DNA of 64,000 bases from Quercus robur. Lineage: Eukaryota; Streptophyta; Magnoliopsida; Fagales; Fagaceae. The notes under the pieces were generated by a model. The model did no database searches. It was not told the DNA's origin and was given only the letters and a program-made list of their open reading frames with translations. A program made the position numbers and the translations under genes. This document shows, in pieces, positions 45,868 through 56,764 of this stretch; position 1 is the first letter of the stretch, and each line of letters starts with the position of its first letter. The DNA lies in the NCBI RefSeq assembly GCF_932294415.1, contig NC_065536.1:58951854-59015853 (forward strand), written 5' to 3'.

Positions 45868-48152
45868 TCAGCTGGGAGGTTGAGTCGGTGGTGGCACTTC
45901 CTGCTGGACGGACAGGGGAAAAGGCTGGCCCTCACCAAGAAGCTCCTGCACGGTAGGTATGCTCGTGGCCTCCATGTCCTCGGGCTCGGCATGAGAATCG
46001 ATTTGCTCAACCAACTCCCTCATACTGGCCATCTCCTCCTCGTCGAAAGCAGCCGGGGCGTTCTGGACGGCAGGAACAGGATTCGGAAATGGAATCTGGC
46101 CGGGGTCTCTCAGCGGTGAATCATCAGGAACTCCCATTGCCTGAAGAGCGGCGAGCCACCCGGCCTCGAAACCCATATGCCGAGCCCGAGCCACCACCGG
46201 CTCTACGGAGTTCTCGGCATCGGCAAAGCCTACGTCATACCACTTTTGCTCCGCGGCCACCAAGCCTGCCCTAAGATCGGCTATCTCGTCGGCATGGGAA
46301 GTGTTGAGGCTGAGGGCTTTGGCTAGTTTGAGTTCCGTCTCATTTTGCTTGGAGAGGAGCTCTGCATTCCTTTTTTCGGCCAATGCCCGGAACTTCTCCG
46401 CAGCAGCAGCCTTCTTCTCAGCAGCCTCGGCAAGTTTCACCTTTTCCTTAGCCGTTTTTACTGCTGACTCCCGCGCCCCTTTCTCGCGCTCATTTTCCTC
46501 ATCAAGCTCCCGTGCCCGGGCAGCCACAATGTGAGCCAGTTGAGCGGCTTAGCAAGCACGAAGGTTAGCAAAGAGACAAAAGGAAATCTACATGGAGTAA
46601 ATAGACAAAAGAATTACTGCAATGGCGTGCCACTCTAACCGGCGCCCCACGGACTCCTCGAACCCATCATCAAAGGCGTGCACATCCTCGGGAAGTTGGA
46701 GAGCTCCGGCCAAGGTTTGGGCAATACGGCCGCCCTCGCCCTTATCCCACATCCGAACAGAGGTGGTTGAGGGCAATGGCTTGCCGTCCAGAAGGAACTT
46801 TGGCTCCCACGCTGGAGCCACTTGGGAGGAGGACGCGCCCCTCGTGCCAGCTTCGGTTGGCGGCTCACGGATAACAATTCCCCCTGTTGGTCGGGGAGGA
46901 GTCTGTACAACGGCATCCCCCGGGCCCGTGGAATGTTGCTCGGTTACTTTCTGCTTCTTACGGGCCCGTCCGGACTGCGGAGGGGGAGGAGGCTGAGACA
47001 CTGGACCCCGACCCTGAGTAGGCGGGGGCTGGTTGGTCGGCCGGGCACCAGGCACGAACCGATCAAGGGTCATGACTCTCTTTGCCACCATTCTTGCACC
47101 GGGCTGGATCGCTTCAACTGGCAAGTTAGCCGCTTCTGTCTCTTGCTGTTGAGGCTCGGCGGGTGGATCCTCGGGATGGGGCTGCTCTTGGGCTTGATCC
47201 CCTTGTTGTATGGCTTCGTGAGCTCTCTCTCTGAGGCGCCGAGATACCCGTTCCGCGGAATCGTCTCGCAGGGGAACTAGTTCGTTCGCGGCAGTGAACC
47301 GCCGACCAAATTCCCTCGCTTCCCCGGTTGTAAGCTTCAGCGGCAAGAAATTCACGTACCGGACGTCTATGTACGATAGCAGGGGGCTGTCAACTATCAG
47401 CGCCTGCTTGAAAGGCTGCCAAGTAGAGTAAACCGGTTCCACGTCGAGGATCAGGTGTGAGGCCCGGAGTTGCCCGTCCCAATGCACGTAGATCTCAGAA
47501 CGGAGGACGAAGTTTAAGTCCCTGGTGTGGACGGCTCTGAGGTCCTGAACAAACACTTTGCCGTCTGCAAAAGAACAGGTGACGCATTAGCTTTTAACAA
47601 TAAAATTTTTTTTTTTACTCAAACAATTATAAGAAGGGGATGGTACGAACCCACTTCACGCCGTGTGAGGGGGCAAGGGATCTCCCCGGCAAACCAATTG
47701 CCGCGCACCCTGACGAACTCCCCGGCGGAGTTCCTGTTCGAATCGGGTAGGCACGATATCAGCCGTACCCGAGCATCCCTCGTCTTTAAGTAATAATTGG
47801 TGGATTTGCTCCCACAGAGGCTGTACATTTGGTTAATATCATGGTGGTCTAATTGTAAGTTAAATGTATGGTTCAACTGGCTGACACAACTAACTACCCG
47901 GTAAAAATTGGGGGGAAGCTGGTCGGGGCACAGCCCATAGTAGGTGAGTGTGCTTATCAGGAGGGGATCTACCGGGAACCTAACCCCACCTTCTAAAATG
48001 GACATCAAAGGAAAGAAGGCTGTACCCTGCCCTCGGTGGAGTTCCATATCACTCTCATGGCAGTAAGCCACGTCCACGTCATTAGGAATACTAAATTTAC
48101 TCCTAAAGGTGGCCAAAGCAGCCGGGGTATCTAGAAGGTAAGAATAACCCAT
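45868..48152 (-). CDS. Antisense accessory gene of the Tat element, spliced
   Basis: Three open blocks lie on the minus strand. Block 1 is 48152-47651, with ATG at 48152 and a donor G|GTTCGT; block 2 is 47564-46618, joining in phase after TTTTGCAG and ending GCA|GTAATT; block 3 runs from about 46545 to 45868. The block 1 to 2 splice gives a continuous frame (REVDGKVFVQDL). The block 2 to 3 junction is not resolved: the obvious acceptor near 46552 is out of phase. Block 1 (FPVDPLLISTLTYYGLCPDQ, RVVSCVSQL) resembles the plant family called 'putative gypsy type transposon' (Transposase_28). Block 2 has a proline-rich middle. Block 3 is an Ala/Glu/Lys-rich coiled coil. Tat elements such as Grande and Retand are known to carry antisense genes here. 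The function is unknown. Confidence 0.75.
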
Positions 48153-48228
48153 CTATAAAGCCTAAAACTACAAGAATGAACTCAAAAGAAACAAAGCTGA
48201 AGGAATAGGAAGGGGAAGAAAGACTTAC
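48153..48228 (-). other. Probable 5'-UTR intron of the antisense gene
   Basis: On the minus strand a perfect GTAAGT donor follows CCCAAA at 48229, and TTTATAG ends one base before the ATG of the antisense gene. The intron would be 76 bases and would remove an upstream open frame in the leader. Confidence 0.6.
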
Positions 48229-48347
48229 TTTGGGTTCTAAGGAGGAAAAGAACGCTGAGCAAGCAAGCGCACAGAAATGTGGTCGGCAGAGAGTAGGCAC
48301 TAAAGATCAGAGGCGAAGGAAAAATGGAATGGCGTTTGGAGAAGGAC

Positions 48348-48355
48348 TATTTATA
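48348..48355 (-). promoter_or_regulatory. TATA box of the antisense gene
   Basis: TATAAATA on the minus strand, outside the 3' LTR and about 195 bases upstream of the antisense ATG. Transcription would start near 48320, leaving a leader that includes the 76-base intron. Confidence 0.6.
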
Positions 48356-48634
48356 GAACCCAAAAGAAATGGGGGAAGAAGAAGAAACGCTTAATCAAGC
48401 AATAAATGGGCACAGCCTACGAGCGACCCAACGAATGCCAAGCGTAACCGATTTGCCCGCCGCTTCGGTTCACGAACCGTCAGACAATAATGACGACTGC
48501 GCCTAGCGCCGCGAAACGGCGCGTCTTTTGAGATGAATATTAATGAGAAGTGACAGCAAGAAGTCCCAGGCTAGAAGATTCCGGAGGTCAAAAGGCCCAG
48601 GCAGCTCCTTGATTCTCCTCGGCGACCGAGTATG

Positions 48635-48651
48635 AATCAAGGGGGGGCTAT
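48635..48651 (+). promoter_or_regulatory. Polypurine tract
   Basis: AATCAAGGGGGGG then CTAT directly precedes the 3' LTR. A purine run here primes plus-strand DNA synthesis. The four bases between the G run and the LTR are slightly unusual. Confidence 0.75.
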
Positions 48652-49250
48652 TGTACGGCACCGAGCTTCCAAAGCCCATACTGGCCTTGGGCCCAGACCC
48701 ATCTAGGCCTCGGGCCCAAGCCCATACCGGCCTTGGGCGCAGGCCCAGCAGAAAGTCCCAGTTACCTTATGCCCTTCTTGAAACTGCCTTAGAGCAAAAA
48801 CAAGCTTTGGGTATTAAGTTCCCAGAGTTGACCGGTTAGTCTTTCCCGGTGGAGCGCATGAGACATGTCTGGGAAGGTCATGATATGCACGGGAACGTGA
48901 GTTGCCGAACATAATCGGTGAAAATGGAACCAAGTTCCAAGATCATAAATGCTGCACCGCCCTTTCACCTAAACAACCACTTTAACCAAATAATACTGGA
49001 CCTTTAGTAGCACTAATGGTGACTGTAATCATGATCTTCCCACTAACATTGACTATAAATAGAAGAAAGTTGGGAGAAGAAGGGGTTCAGAAAAATTGAG
49101 AGAAAACAGTCAAGGAGAGGGTTCTAACTGAGTGTTACTTTGAGTCTCTCTGCCGAGAACGACCCATTGTAGGAAATACTTAAACCCACTACAAATAAAT
49201 TGTGAGCCCAAGTGACCTAAGGTCCAGAAGTCTTACACTTGGTTCTTACA
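48652..49250 (+). repeat. 3' LTR
   Basis: 599 bp, starting TGTACGGCACC and ending TTCTTACA. It differs from the 5' LTR at 10 positions, nine of them transitions. It is followed by an (AT)n tract. Confidence 0.95.
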
Positions 49251-49817
49251 ATATATATATATATATATATATATACTTTTCCCCGCTTTTTTAAAAACAA
49301 GATCAACTGATCTAAAATTTCCCTCTCTTAAAATTTTAAACCTTCTTCATCTTCCTTCCACTTTTGCCTTTTCTTTTAAGAAATATGTGGGTGTTTCACA
49401 TGAAATTGAGACTCTAGCACTCAAAGTGGCTGTTGGCTGTTCGGTAGGAAATTAAGGGTACTCATTGCTTCATAAACAAAGTGTTCGGTTAGGAATTGAT
49501 TTGGAATTGTCTCTATCTAAGGTTCTACCAATATTTGAATTCTATTCTTCATCTCAAATTTAGATAACTAGAAAAGAAAAGCTTTGTCCTTTTTTTTTTT
49601 TAATTATTAAATTTGTAACGGTATATTTTTTGGATAGTTAAATGTTATAGCTCTAATTAAATGCTATTCAATGTTGCAGTGATGTGATCAAGATAATTTG
49701 TGTTTTTTGGACACCATACACTAAGAAAGAAACTATTTTTAAGCTTCTAATGACACTAAGGTACCGTTTGGGTACTGATTATTGCATCCACGTTTTTCAG
49801 CAAAACGCGTTTCAGGC

Positions 49818-49849
<32 letters not shown>

Positions 49850-50475
49850 CCAACGCCTATTACACTATTCATGGGACATGAACAGTGCAAATAGGCATAT
49901 CTACAGTAACCCTTTGGTGAGCAGTAAATTTTTTATAATTATTTTTAGTTTTTAGCAAAATAAGTGGTATTCAAACACACCATAAGTATTCTTTACCCAT
50001 TGTGTTGAGTTTCTTGGTTTGGAAACTTATTCTAGTAAATAGGTGTACTTACTACTTACTACTTATAATCTGATAACCCCCCCCCCCCCCCACACCAAAA
50101 AAAAAAAAAAAAAAAAAAAAAACAGCAGCTAATAGGTGCAACTGTACAAGTTGATTATAAATGTGATTGCAGCTTCACTACTATACGGCCAATCTGTCAT
50201 ACATACAATCACATAATAGTGCTAGCCTCATACAAAATATTCACCAAGTAGCTGAAAGCATGAAACTTCTACTCCAAATTATTTCCAAAGTTTCTTAATC
50301 TTTTTTTTTTTTTAGAGAACCTTGGTCCTTAATCTGTCACATATTAATTTTATATGATCATATGGATTATGTATTGTTGGCTTTTGATATCGAATACTTA
50401 TAAACACATGGGTCTTATGCTTACAATTGTTTTGGAGGGTTTTATTCCATAAATAATTGAATGGGTTATCTCTAA
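49251..50475. other. AT-rich intergenic DNA with poly-A and poly-C runs
   Basis: No gene is seen. A C run and then an A run occur at 50078-50122. A MITE-like repeat lies at 49757-49985. The region to the left carries the second half of the TA microsatellite that the Tat element entered. Confidence 0.5.
49757..49985. mobile_element. Interspersed MITE-like repeat, copy 3 of 3
   Basis: It begins TACCGTTTGGGTACTGATT and closes GTGGTATTCAAACACACC, an inverted partner. A poly-A run interrupts it at about 49826-49849. It shares the plan of the copies near 16923 and 25648. It is degenerate. Confidence 0.5.
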
Positions 50476-50726
50476 CTCAGAGGCTCTTCTATTTTTTGGG
50501 TAAAGGTTAATTTAGAGCATTTATTATAATTTAGAATTACTACATTTTCCAATCACAAAAAAAAAAAAAAAAAAAAAAAACCTAGGGGTGTGATAAAAAA
50601 TTATTTCACCACATATAATACTCATCACACCCCTAGGTTTTTTTTGTGATTGAAAAATGTAGTAATCCTAAATTATAATAAATGCTCTAAATTAACCCTT
50701 ACCTAAAAAGTAGAAGAGTCTCTGAG
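50476..50726. repeat. Large near-perfect inverted repeat (hairpin or foldback element)
   Basis: The left arm (50476-50594) and right arm (50624-50726) are reverse complements with about six mismatches over roughly 100 bp, around a 29-base loop. The arms include CTCAGAG, TTAATTTAGAGCATTTATTA and CCTAGGGGTGTGAT. The left arm has a longer A run (about 26 versus 8). No gene or target duplication was identified. It is a MITE or foldback element that could fold into one long hairpin RNA. Confidence 0.9.
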
Positions 50727-50863
50727 CACGTGCTCTAGTTTTTCTAAAACATATTGGAATATTGTCATATACCAATTTGTTTTAAATTGGCTCTATGTGA
50801 TTGGTAATGATATATCATCCTTTAATATTTTTAGCCTCTAGGCTCTTACTGTAATTTTGTTAT

Positions 50864-50935
<72 letters not shown>

Positions 50936-52410
50936 GACTTTAAAAAAAAAAAAAAAACAAACGCACTCACAAGATAGAGGGAAAGAGGTTCTAATTTCTA
51001 ACATAAAAGCACACCACAAATTCATCATAGTAACTTTTAAAGGATGGTGGGACAAGTTATATTACACACAACACACTCTCTTTCACAATATATATAATTT
51101 TGTGTGGGAATCTAATGATAACATAAGAAAGGCTTTTAGTTAAATTTCTTCATCACTCTCTCAAACCCTCCAAAATTTTTGTCGTTAAATGTTATGATTA
51201 GGGTTTGAAAATGTTGCAAATTGATATTGTAAAAAATAGATTTGGCGCATTTTGATCTGGGGGCTTGTGGCACCATAAAGTGGAAAATTTACATGCATTT
51301 TGAATTCCTTTCAAGTATGTGGAATGCTAGCGGAGGGTGCCCCTATGGTCACGCTCAGGAGAGTGAGTCACAATAGTCACCCCTGCCCCTCCTTTATTTG
51401 ATCCAAAAAAAAAAAAAGTCTGTGGAATGGCTCAGTGTGATATATCTCAGTTTGCTTGGATTGTTGTTGATTGAAAAAATTGATAAAGTTGAAAAAGAAT
51501 TTCTTTCCGCAGTTTATCTAAGTTGATTAGTGTGTTTACTAGATTGTGGGAAAGATCAATTATCATCATTTTGGGATAAGAAATTCTCTTGCTTTAGAAG
51601 CGTTTTTCTTGCATGTCACCTCTCTTAGACATTCTAGTTAGTTTAATAATAAGCTTTTCCATTCTTGTTCATCTTGGATTTTTGGATGTCTTAATTTCAG
51701 AAACTACAAGTTGTGTGACTTTTGAAACTTTCTTTAGATTACTAATAAGATTGTATTTGTATATTCATGCTTTGTACTGGTGGAAGTTATATAGTATCTT
51801 TAGAATCTAAATGCACATACTTAATTGTGGAAAGAACGCTGAGAATTTCTATCAATTGTGATTATGAGACTTTGCTACTATCTTTGAAGAACTTGTCAAT
51901 GCAAATTTGTGAGCCATTTACAGTCAAGTAAAGAATATTCCCATTGCTCCAAAAAAAAAAAGAAGAAAGTACAGAATATTCCCCTAAAATGGATGTGCTA
52001 TGGTACCCCACAATATGTAGTTGGATTTGATCCAACTTTAATAAGATTAGATTGGATTAGAGAAATATTCAAAAGAAGGAAGATTAGAGTTTGGTAACTT
52101 GTACAGTGTATCATCTCAATCTATATCACTATCTCGTATTGGATAGTTCACTAATGGATAGAAAGAGAAGACTAAAAATCTATGAACATAAAAGTATAAT
52201 AATCTATGTGAAAATTATAATTAAGGGGTTAAATTCACATTTTTTTATGGTTTAAGCTTTTTGGAAAATTGGTAACTTAATATGATATCAGAGTAAAGAG
52301 TTCTAAATTCGATCTTTGTTGTGAGTTTGGACCCACACATGAGGGAGAGTATTAGAATTATAGTTAAGTGATTAAATTCACAATTTTCTAATATTTTAAG
52401 CTTTGAAGAG
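50727..52410. other. Intergenic DNA with CT/TA microsatellite
   Basis: No gene is seen. A compound (CT)n(TA)n tract lies at 50867-50935. Near 52210-52400 the sequence contains a GATATCAGAGTAAAGAG word, like tRNA-derived repeats. Confidence 0.5.
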
Positions 52411-53175
52411 TGTAAGGACTGAATTTGGATTTGACCCAATATAGGATTGGGTTTTAGCCCAATAAGCCCAAACAATGAATTTGTAGAGCGTGGATGAAAG
52501 AACTAGTTCTAATGAATAAGAAAGACAGTAACAATTGTTTATTTAAGAGAATCAAACACAAGTAAGGTAAGAAAAATTTGTCCTCGGCACAGTCCGAGGA
52601 GCTCTATTATAATGTCTAGTTGATAATCAAGGTTACAAGAACTAAAAGGTTCGTTCCAGTCATTTTTCTCTCTCCTCTTTCAGGCCACCTTTCCATGCTA
52701 TATACTATAATTTTTGGCATCATCTCCACCATACACGTGCAGATTAGATTCCAAGAACTTCTTCTTGTCCCATCCAACACCTCCCAAAACCTTCAACTAG
52801 CAGCTGTAAGGCTGCTTCACCACTGTTCAGGTATCACCTCCACATTAATGTGGCCAGAGAGTTAGCTAGGATGTATTTAATGTGGAGGTAGTAGATTTTG
52901 AAGATATTTGTTGCCTTCCTCTACTCCTCTCCTATCCAATGTCTGACTTCTAACCGTGATGCAACCTGGAAGGATGTTTGGGATGATAGGACATTCCTAC
53001 TGATCTCGGATCCACATTTCCAATATGACTTTTCTCCTCAGACATCATTTGGACTATCATGTACAATCTTTATCTCTTCCTTTTCTACCATTCCCATAGT
53101 AACATTATTTGACCATCCTCGAATAAGTAAATATCCTCGAATTAGGCCATAGGCCCAATATATACAGTTTTAACA
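52411..53175 (+). repeat. Degenerate solo-LTR-like sequence
   Basis: It starts TGTAAGGACTGAATTTGG and ends TTTTAACA (TG...CA). It shares landmarks with the blocks at 31219-31965 and 35268-37167: the CAATGAATTTGTAGAG segment, CCTCGG motifs, CCACATTAATGTGGCC and TTAATGTGGA. The flanks do not show a clear duplication. No coding sequence is present. Confidence 0.5.
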
Positions 53176-53565
53176 GTACCTTCTGGCTATCTGGCTCCCA
53201 CAAAGAGAACTTGTAATTTAACAATCCAATCATCAAAATGGCATGTCTTGACACTTCAATTTTTCAAATCCACCAATTTTCTTGCTAACATGGCATCCAC
53301 CAACCTCGCCGTTTCACATATTTCTTAGATGACTGCTAATTATTGTTTTGTATCTTCTAAATGATTGTTTATCACACACTTGTTATGCCACAGTCATTGA
53401 TTTTTTACTTTTACATAATCTGGTGTTGCATTTTGGTTAATATTACCATAGTGGTTATTAATTTGAAAATAACAATTCATTTTCTTCTTTAGAATTTTTA
53501 ATTTTACTTTTTAGAATTAATTAATGCACACTTAAAATGTGTTTTCGTCTAATTATTTTTTTGGC

Positions 53566-53572
53566 TATAAAT
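53566..53572 (+). promoter_or_regulatory. TATA box of the AHP-like gene
   Basis: TATAAAT in the context GGC-TATAAAT-CTCC lies 75 bases upstream of the ATG at 53641. Transcription would start near 53597, giving a leader of about 44 bases. Confidence 0.6.
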
Positions 53573-53640
53573 CTCCTAACTTGCTTCTCCTTTGGCATTC
53601 AATCTTTCAAAATTGTTGTCCCATTGTCTTTTTTGTGAGA

Positions 53641-54092
53641 ATGGCTAGCAGTTCCTTGCAGCAACAGATTGCCTCCATGAGGCAATCCTTGTTTGATGAG
53701 GTTTAATTTTTCTCTTCCTAAGTTCTTTGCTAAAGATACATCGTAATTGTTTCAGCTTTATTTCCAAATCCCATTACCATATGAAATTTCACATGGTATT
53801 TAATTATTTATGCAACATTTTTACCTTTTTGTTTTCCATGTAATTGCTTGCTTTGAATGTTTAAAGCTGAGTTCATGGAAATTATTTGATAAATATTTGA
53901 ATTAACAAAAAAAAGAAAGATAAAATGAGTAGCTAAATAAAACTTAAAGAATTTATGGTGGAAATGTAAACTGTTCTATGGAAAAAAATATCAATATTTT
54001 TCATGAAATTTTCAATCGAAAAATGTAAATATAATGCTATATTAATCAATATGCTTACACATTCAAAAGTTATGAAATTGTCCACACACACC

Positions 54093-54126
<34 letters not shown>

Positions 54127-54465
54127 ATTATGCAAAAATGTGGTCTGAATGAGATTGTGAGCAATGTTTTGCAGGGAATCATTGACCGTGATAGGTTCAT
54201 TCAATTGGAGACTATGACCAACCCGGATTTTGTTAATATTGTTATTGAGGCATATTTCAAAGATTCACCGAAAGCTATCAATGACATTGAAAATGCACTG
54301 TGAGTGGCAACATTATTATTTTTTTCTGAGCAAATTTTGTAAAAAATTTAATAAACAATAATATAACAACAACAATTAATGACAGTGATATTGTTGCCTT
54401 CAAGCTCTAAACCCATTAACTATGATCAGATTAGTTTAAATAATATTAGGCTATATTTGTTTATA

Positions 54466-54497
<32 letters not shown>

Positions 54498-55565
54498 AAT
54501 GGAATTTGTTTATATAATTAGGGAGGCTAATCCCCTCAATGTCACGGAGCTGGATAGGTGTCTTCACATTTTCAAAGACGGCAATGACTGGTATTTTCCT
54601 GTTTTCTTAGCCTTGTATTAATATTGGGGTATATAGAAAATGAAAAAGTGGTCAATTTTTTTTACAGTTTTTTTAATATTAAAATAAAATTTTAAAATGG
54701 ATAATTAATATATATATTATATATATTCTAACCTGACCCAATAAGAAATATAATCCAAATACCCCTTTTCACCAAAAAAGTGATTAGACTTTTTTGGTTT
54801 TTTTGACACTAAATGCAACATCTATTTTGTTATTATTTGCAGCATTGGTGCTAGCAAGGTGATTACTGAAATCAATAATATAAAGTTTTTTTGCTATGAT
54901 AAAGACATGGAAAGGTAAGGTGTATACTTACCTAGCTAATTGAATCCTTTTCCTCGTGCCGTAATAAGTTGGAGTATTAAATATAAATTTATATGTTTAT
55001 CTTTTTTTATATATCATCAATGATTTTAATCTAAAATTTCATAATTAATTAGTCAATTTCGGTCCATCTTGAAAAGGAAAAAAAATCAAATAATTGTAGA
55101 AATCTATGTATTGTATAAACTATACTTTGTTAGAAAATAATCACATTATTTTAAAAAGAGTTTAAAACTAACATTTATAAGTCTTGTTTATTATTCTCAT
55201 TTTTCATTTAACAAAAAAATAAATTGTCAATTTTTTCCATGCATTCGAATATGCAGCTAGTTATTATAATTGCTAAAGTGTTAAATGCAATTATTAACTT
55301 GTCAATAACTATGAGCAGGAGTAAGAGTAGGGCTGCACTTGTTACCATGCAACAAGAGTATATCATTTTGAAGAGCAAATTGGAAGCCTATTTGGAGGTC
55401 TCTCTCTCTCTCAATTAATTGTCTTGCTTAGGGTCGAGATAAATGAGTGACATGTTGATTTGTTTTCTGTTTATTCTACAGTTGCTTCGACAAGCTGCAC
55501 TAGCTCCTATATCTATGTCTAATACTAATCCTCCAGGTCAAGGATCGGCTAATGGGAATGACTAG
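53641..55565 (+). CDS. Histidine-containing phosphotransfer protein (AHP-like) with a non-standard HPt motif, 6 exons
   Basis: Exons: 53641-53700, 54175-54299, 54522-54590, 54843-54914, 55319-55397, 55482-55565. All introns are GT-AG, phases agree, giving 162 residues in the six-exon layout typical of AHP genes. AHP proteins shuttle phosphate from histidine kinases to response regulators in cytokinin signalling. Family features are present: QSLFDEGIID at the start, NPDFVNIVIEAYFKDSP, IGASKV, and a C-terminal helix ending SKLEAYLELLRQAA. The HPt core is normally H-Q-L-K-G-S-S; here it is H77-I-F-K-D-G-N. His77 and Lys80 are kept, but Gly is replaced by Asp and the Ser pair by Gly-Asn. It may therefore transfer phosphate poorly. 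It looks closest to the AHP4 type. Confidence 0.88.
54089..54123. repeat. Poly-A tract in AHP intron 1
   Basis: About 33 A in a row, 50 bases upstream of the exon 2 acceptor. Poly-T tracts (54472-54494) occupy intron 2. Confidence 0.85.
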
Positions 55566-56764
55566 TATTTGGGGGATTATTTCATTCTCCATTTCAATAA
55601 TAATACTACTAAAAATAAAGTCTAGGCATTTTTCCTTTGTTAATAGAATAATTATGAATAAAATATAGGTATTCTTACCTATGGCATGAGTATGTCGCTT
55701 TACATTTCTTGTTTCTCTAGAACTAGTTTGTTTGTGTGTGATCAGTGCATACTGATTCCTTCACCAAGTCTAGTTGTAATAAAAGTTGTCTATTTGTTAG
55801 GAAACCCTTTTATTTTGCTTTTATATTTGAACTCTCTCTCTCTCTCTCATATGTATACGACAACAATTTTGTATAATGTGTGATTCTTATGAGAGGTAAG
55901 AATAACTTACATGATGTTAAAAGAGAGAATACAAAGATTACGTGGTTCGGCTTCACCACTTACATTACATCCATAAAACTACATATTTTTACTAAGATCA
56001 AGTGTGGTAAAAAAAAAAATTCTAAGTAAGATATATATATATATATATATATGAAAACTATATAAACTAGGATTAGCCCTAATCGGACTTTACAATATAT
56101 TGGGCTTCTTAAACCATTACACATAAGGGCCATAAACCCATATTCTTTTAACACATGTCTTCATGGAAAATTGGCTATATCACATGATCTTAATCTCTTT
56201 TTTAATATAACAATGTCAGGGATTTCTATCGCTAGACGGTTGACATTGTGCATATGAGTGGTCCGGTCAAATGCACCTTAATAATGTGGGACGAGCTATG
56301 CCAGAGATCCAGAGCTCATAAATTGACTCCAAAAAAAAAAAAGGGCCTAGAGCCCCATAAGGCCCACATCAACCTTACTTGTCTATAAAACCAAGTGCAT
56401 GCTTTGACTATTTGGGTAGTCTAGCAATATGAAACACTTGAGTCGGGCCCATGCACTCAAAACCATTCACTTTGTGCAAAATACATGAAATTCAAGCTCT
56501 AGTTTTTGATCCTTCTGCCAAGAGCTGGTCTTTTAGCTCAACGGGTATCTTTTGGTATTTTCATCGGAGACATTTAGAATTTAAATTTAAATTTTCGTAT
56601 GAAGTGGAACTGATTATTATATGACTGACAAATTGTTGTGTTCAGGAAAGATAAACTTTAGTATCTATTTTGCATTTGTTTTGGTACGTAAAATGAAGCT
56701 TTCCAATCAATATGAGTTTGGAACACGATTAGAATACAAGTGCTCTAGGCACTATGTTATGTAC
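55566..56764. other. Downstream region of the AHP gene and AT-rich intergenic DNA
   Basis: AATAAA-type signals occur near 55613 and 55656, so the AHP transcript probably ends here. A (TA)n tract lies at about 56031-56052. A TTTTAGCTCAACGGGTATC word near 56531 resembles a Pol III A box, but no convincing B box follows. Confidence 0.45.

Larger units (their letters stand above)
38803..49250 (+). mobile_element. Complete Ty3/gypsy LTR retrotransposon, Tat type, 10,448 bp
   Basis: Both LTRs are 599 bp with TG...CA ends. The order inside is primer-binding site, gag-protease, UAG, pol (reverse transcriptase, RNase H, a second archaeal-type RNase H, integrase), two tandem arrays, an antisense spliced gene, polypurine tract, 3' LTR. 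The second RNase H and the antisense gene after pol mark the Tat lineage of plant elements. The LTRs differ at 10 of 599 positions (9 transitions), so the insertion is young. The flanks are ATATA on both sides, but they lie within a TA microsatellite, so this duplication is weak evidence. Apart from the in-frame UAG between gag-protease and pol, no frameshift or stop was found in the sense coding region. Confidence 0.96.

Noticed and set aside
56521..56620. Possible SINE with TTTTAGCTCAACGGGTATC
   Set aside because: The A-box-like word is present but no B box, A-rich tail or target duplication was found.
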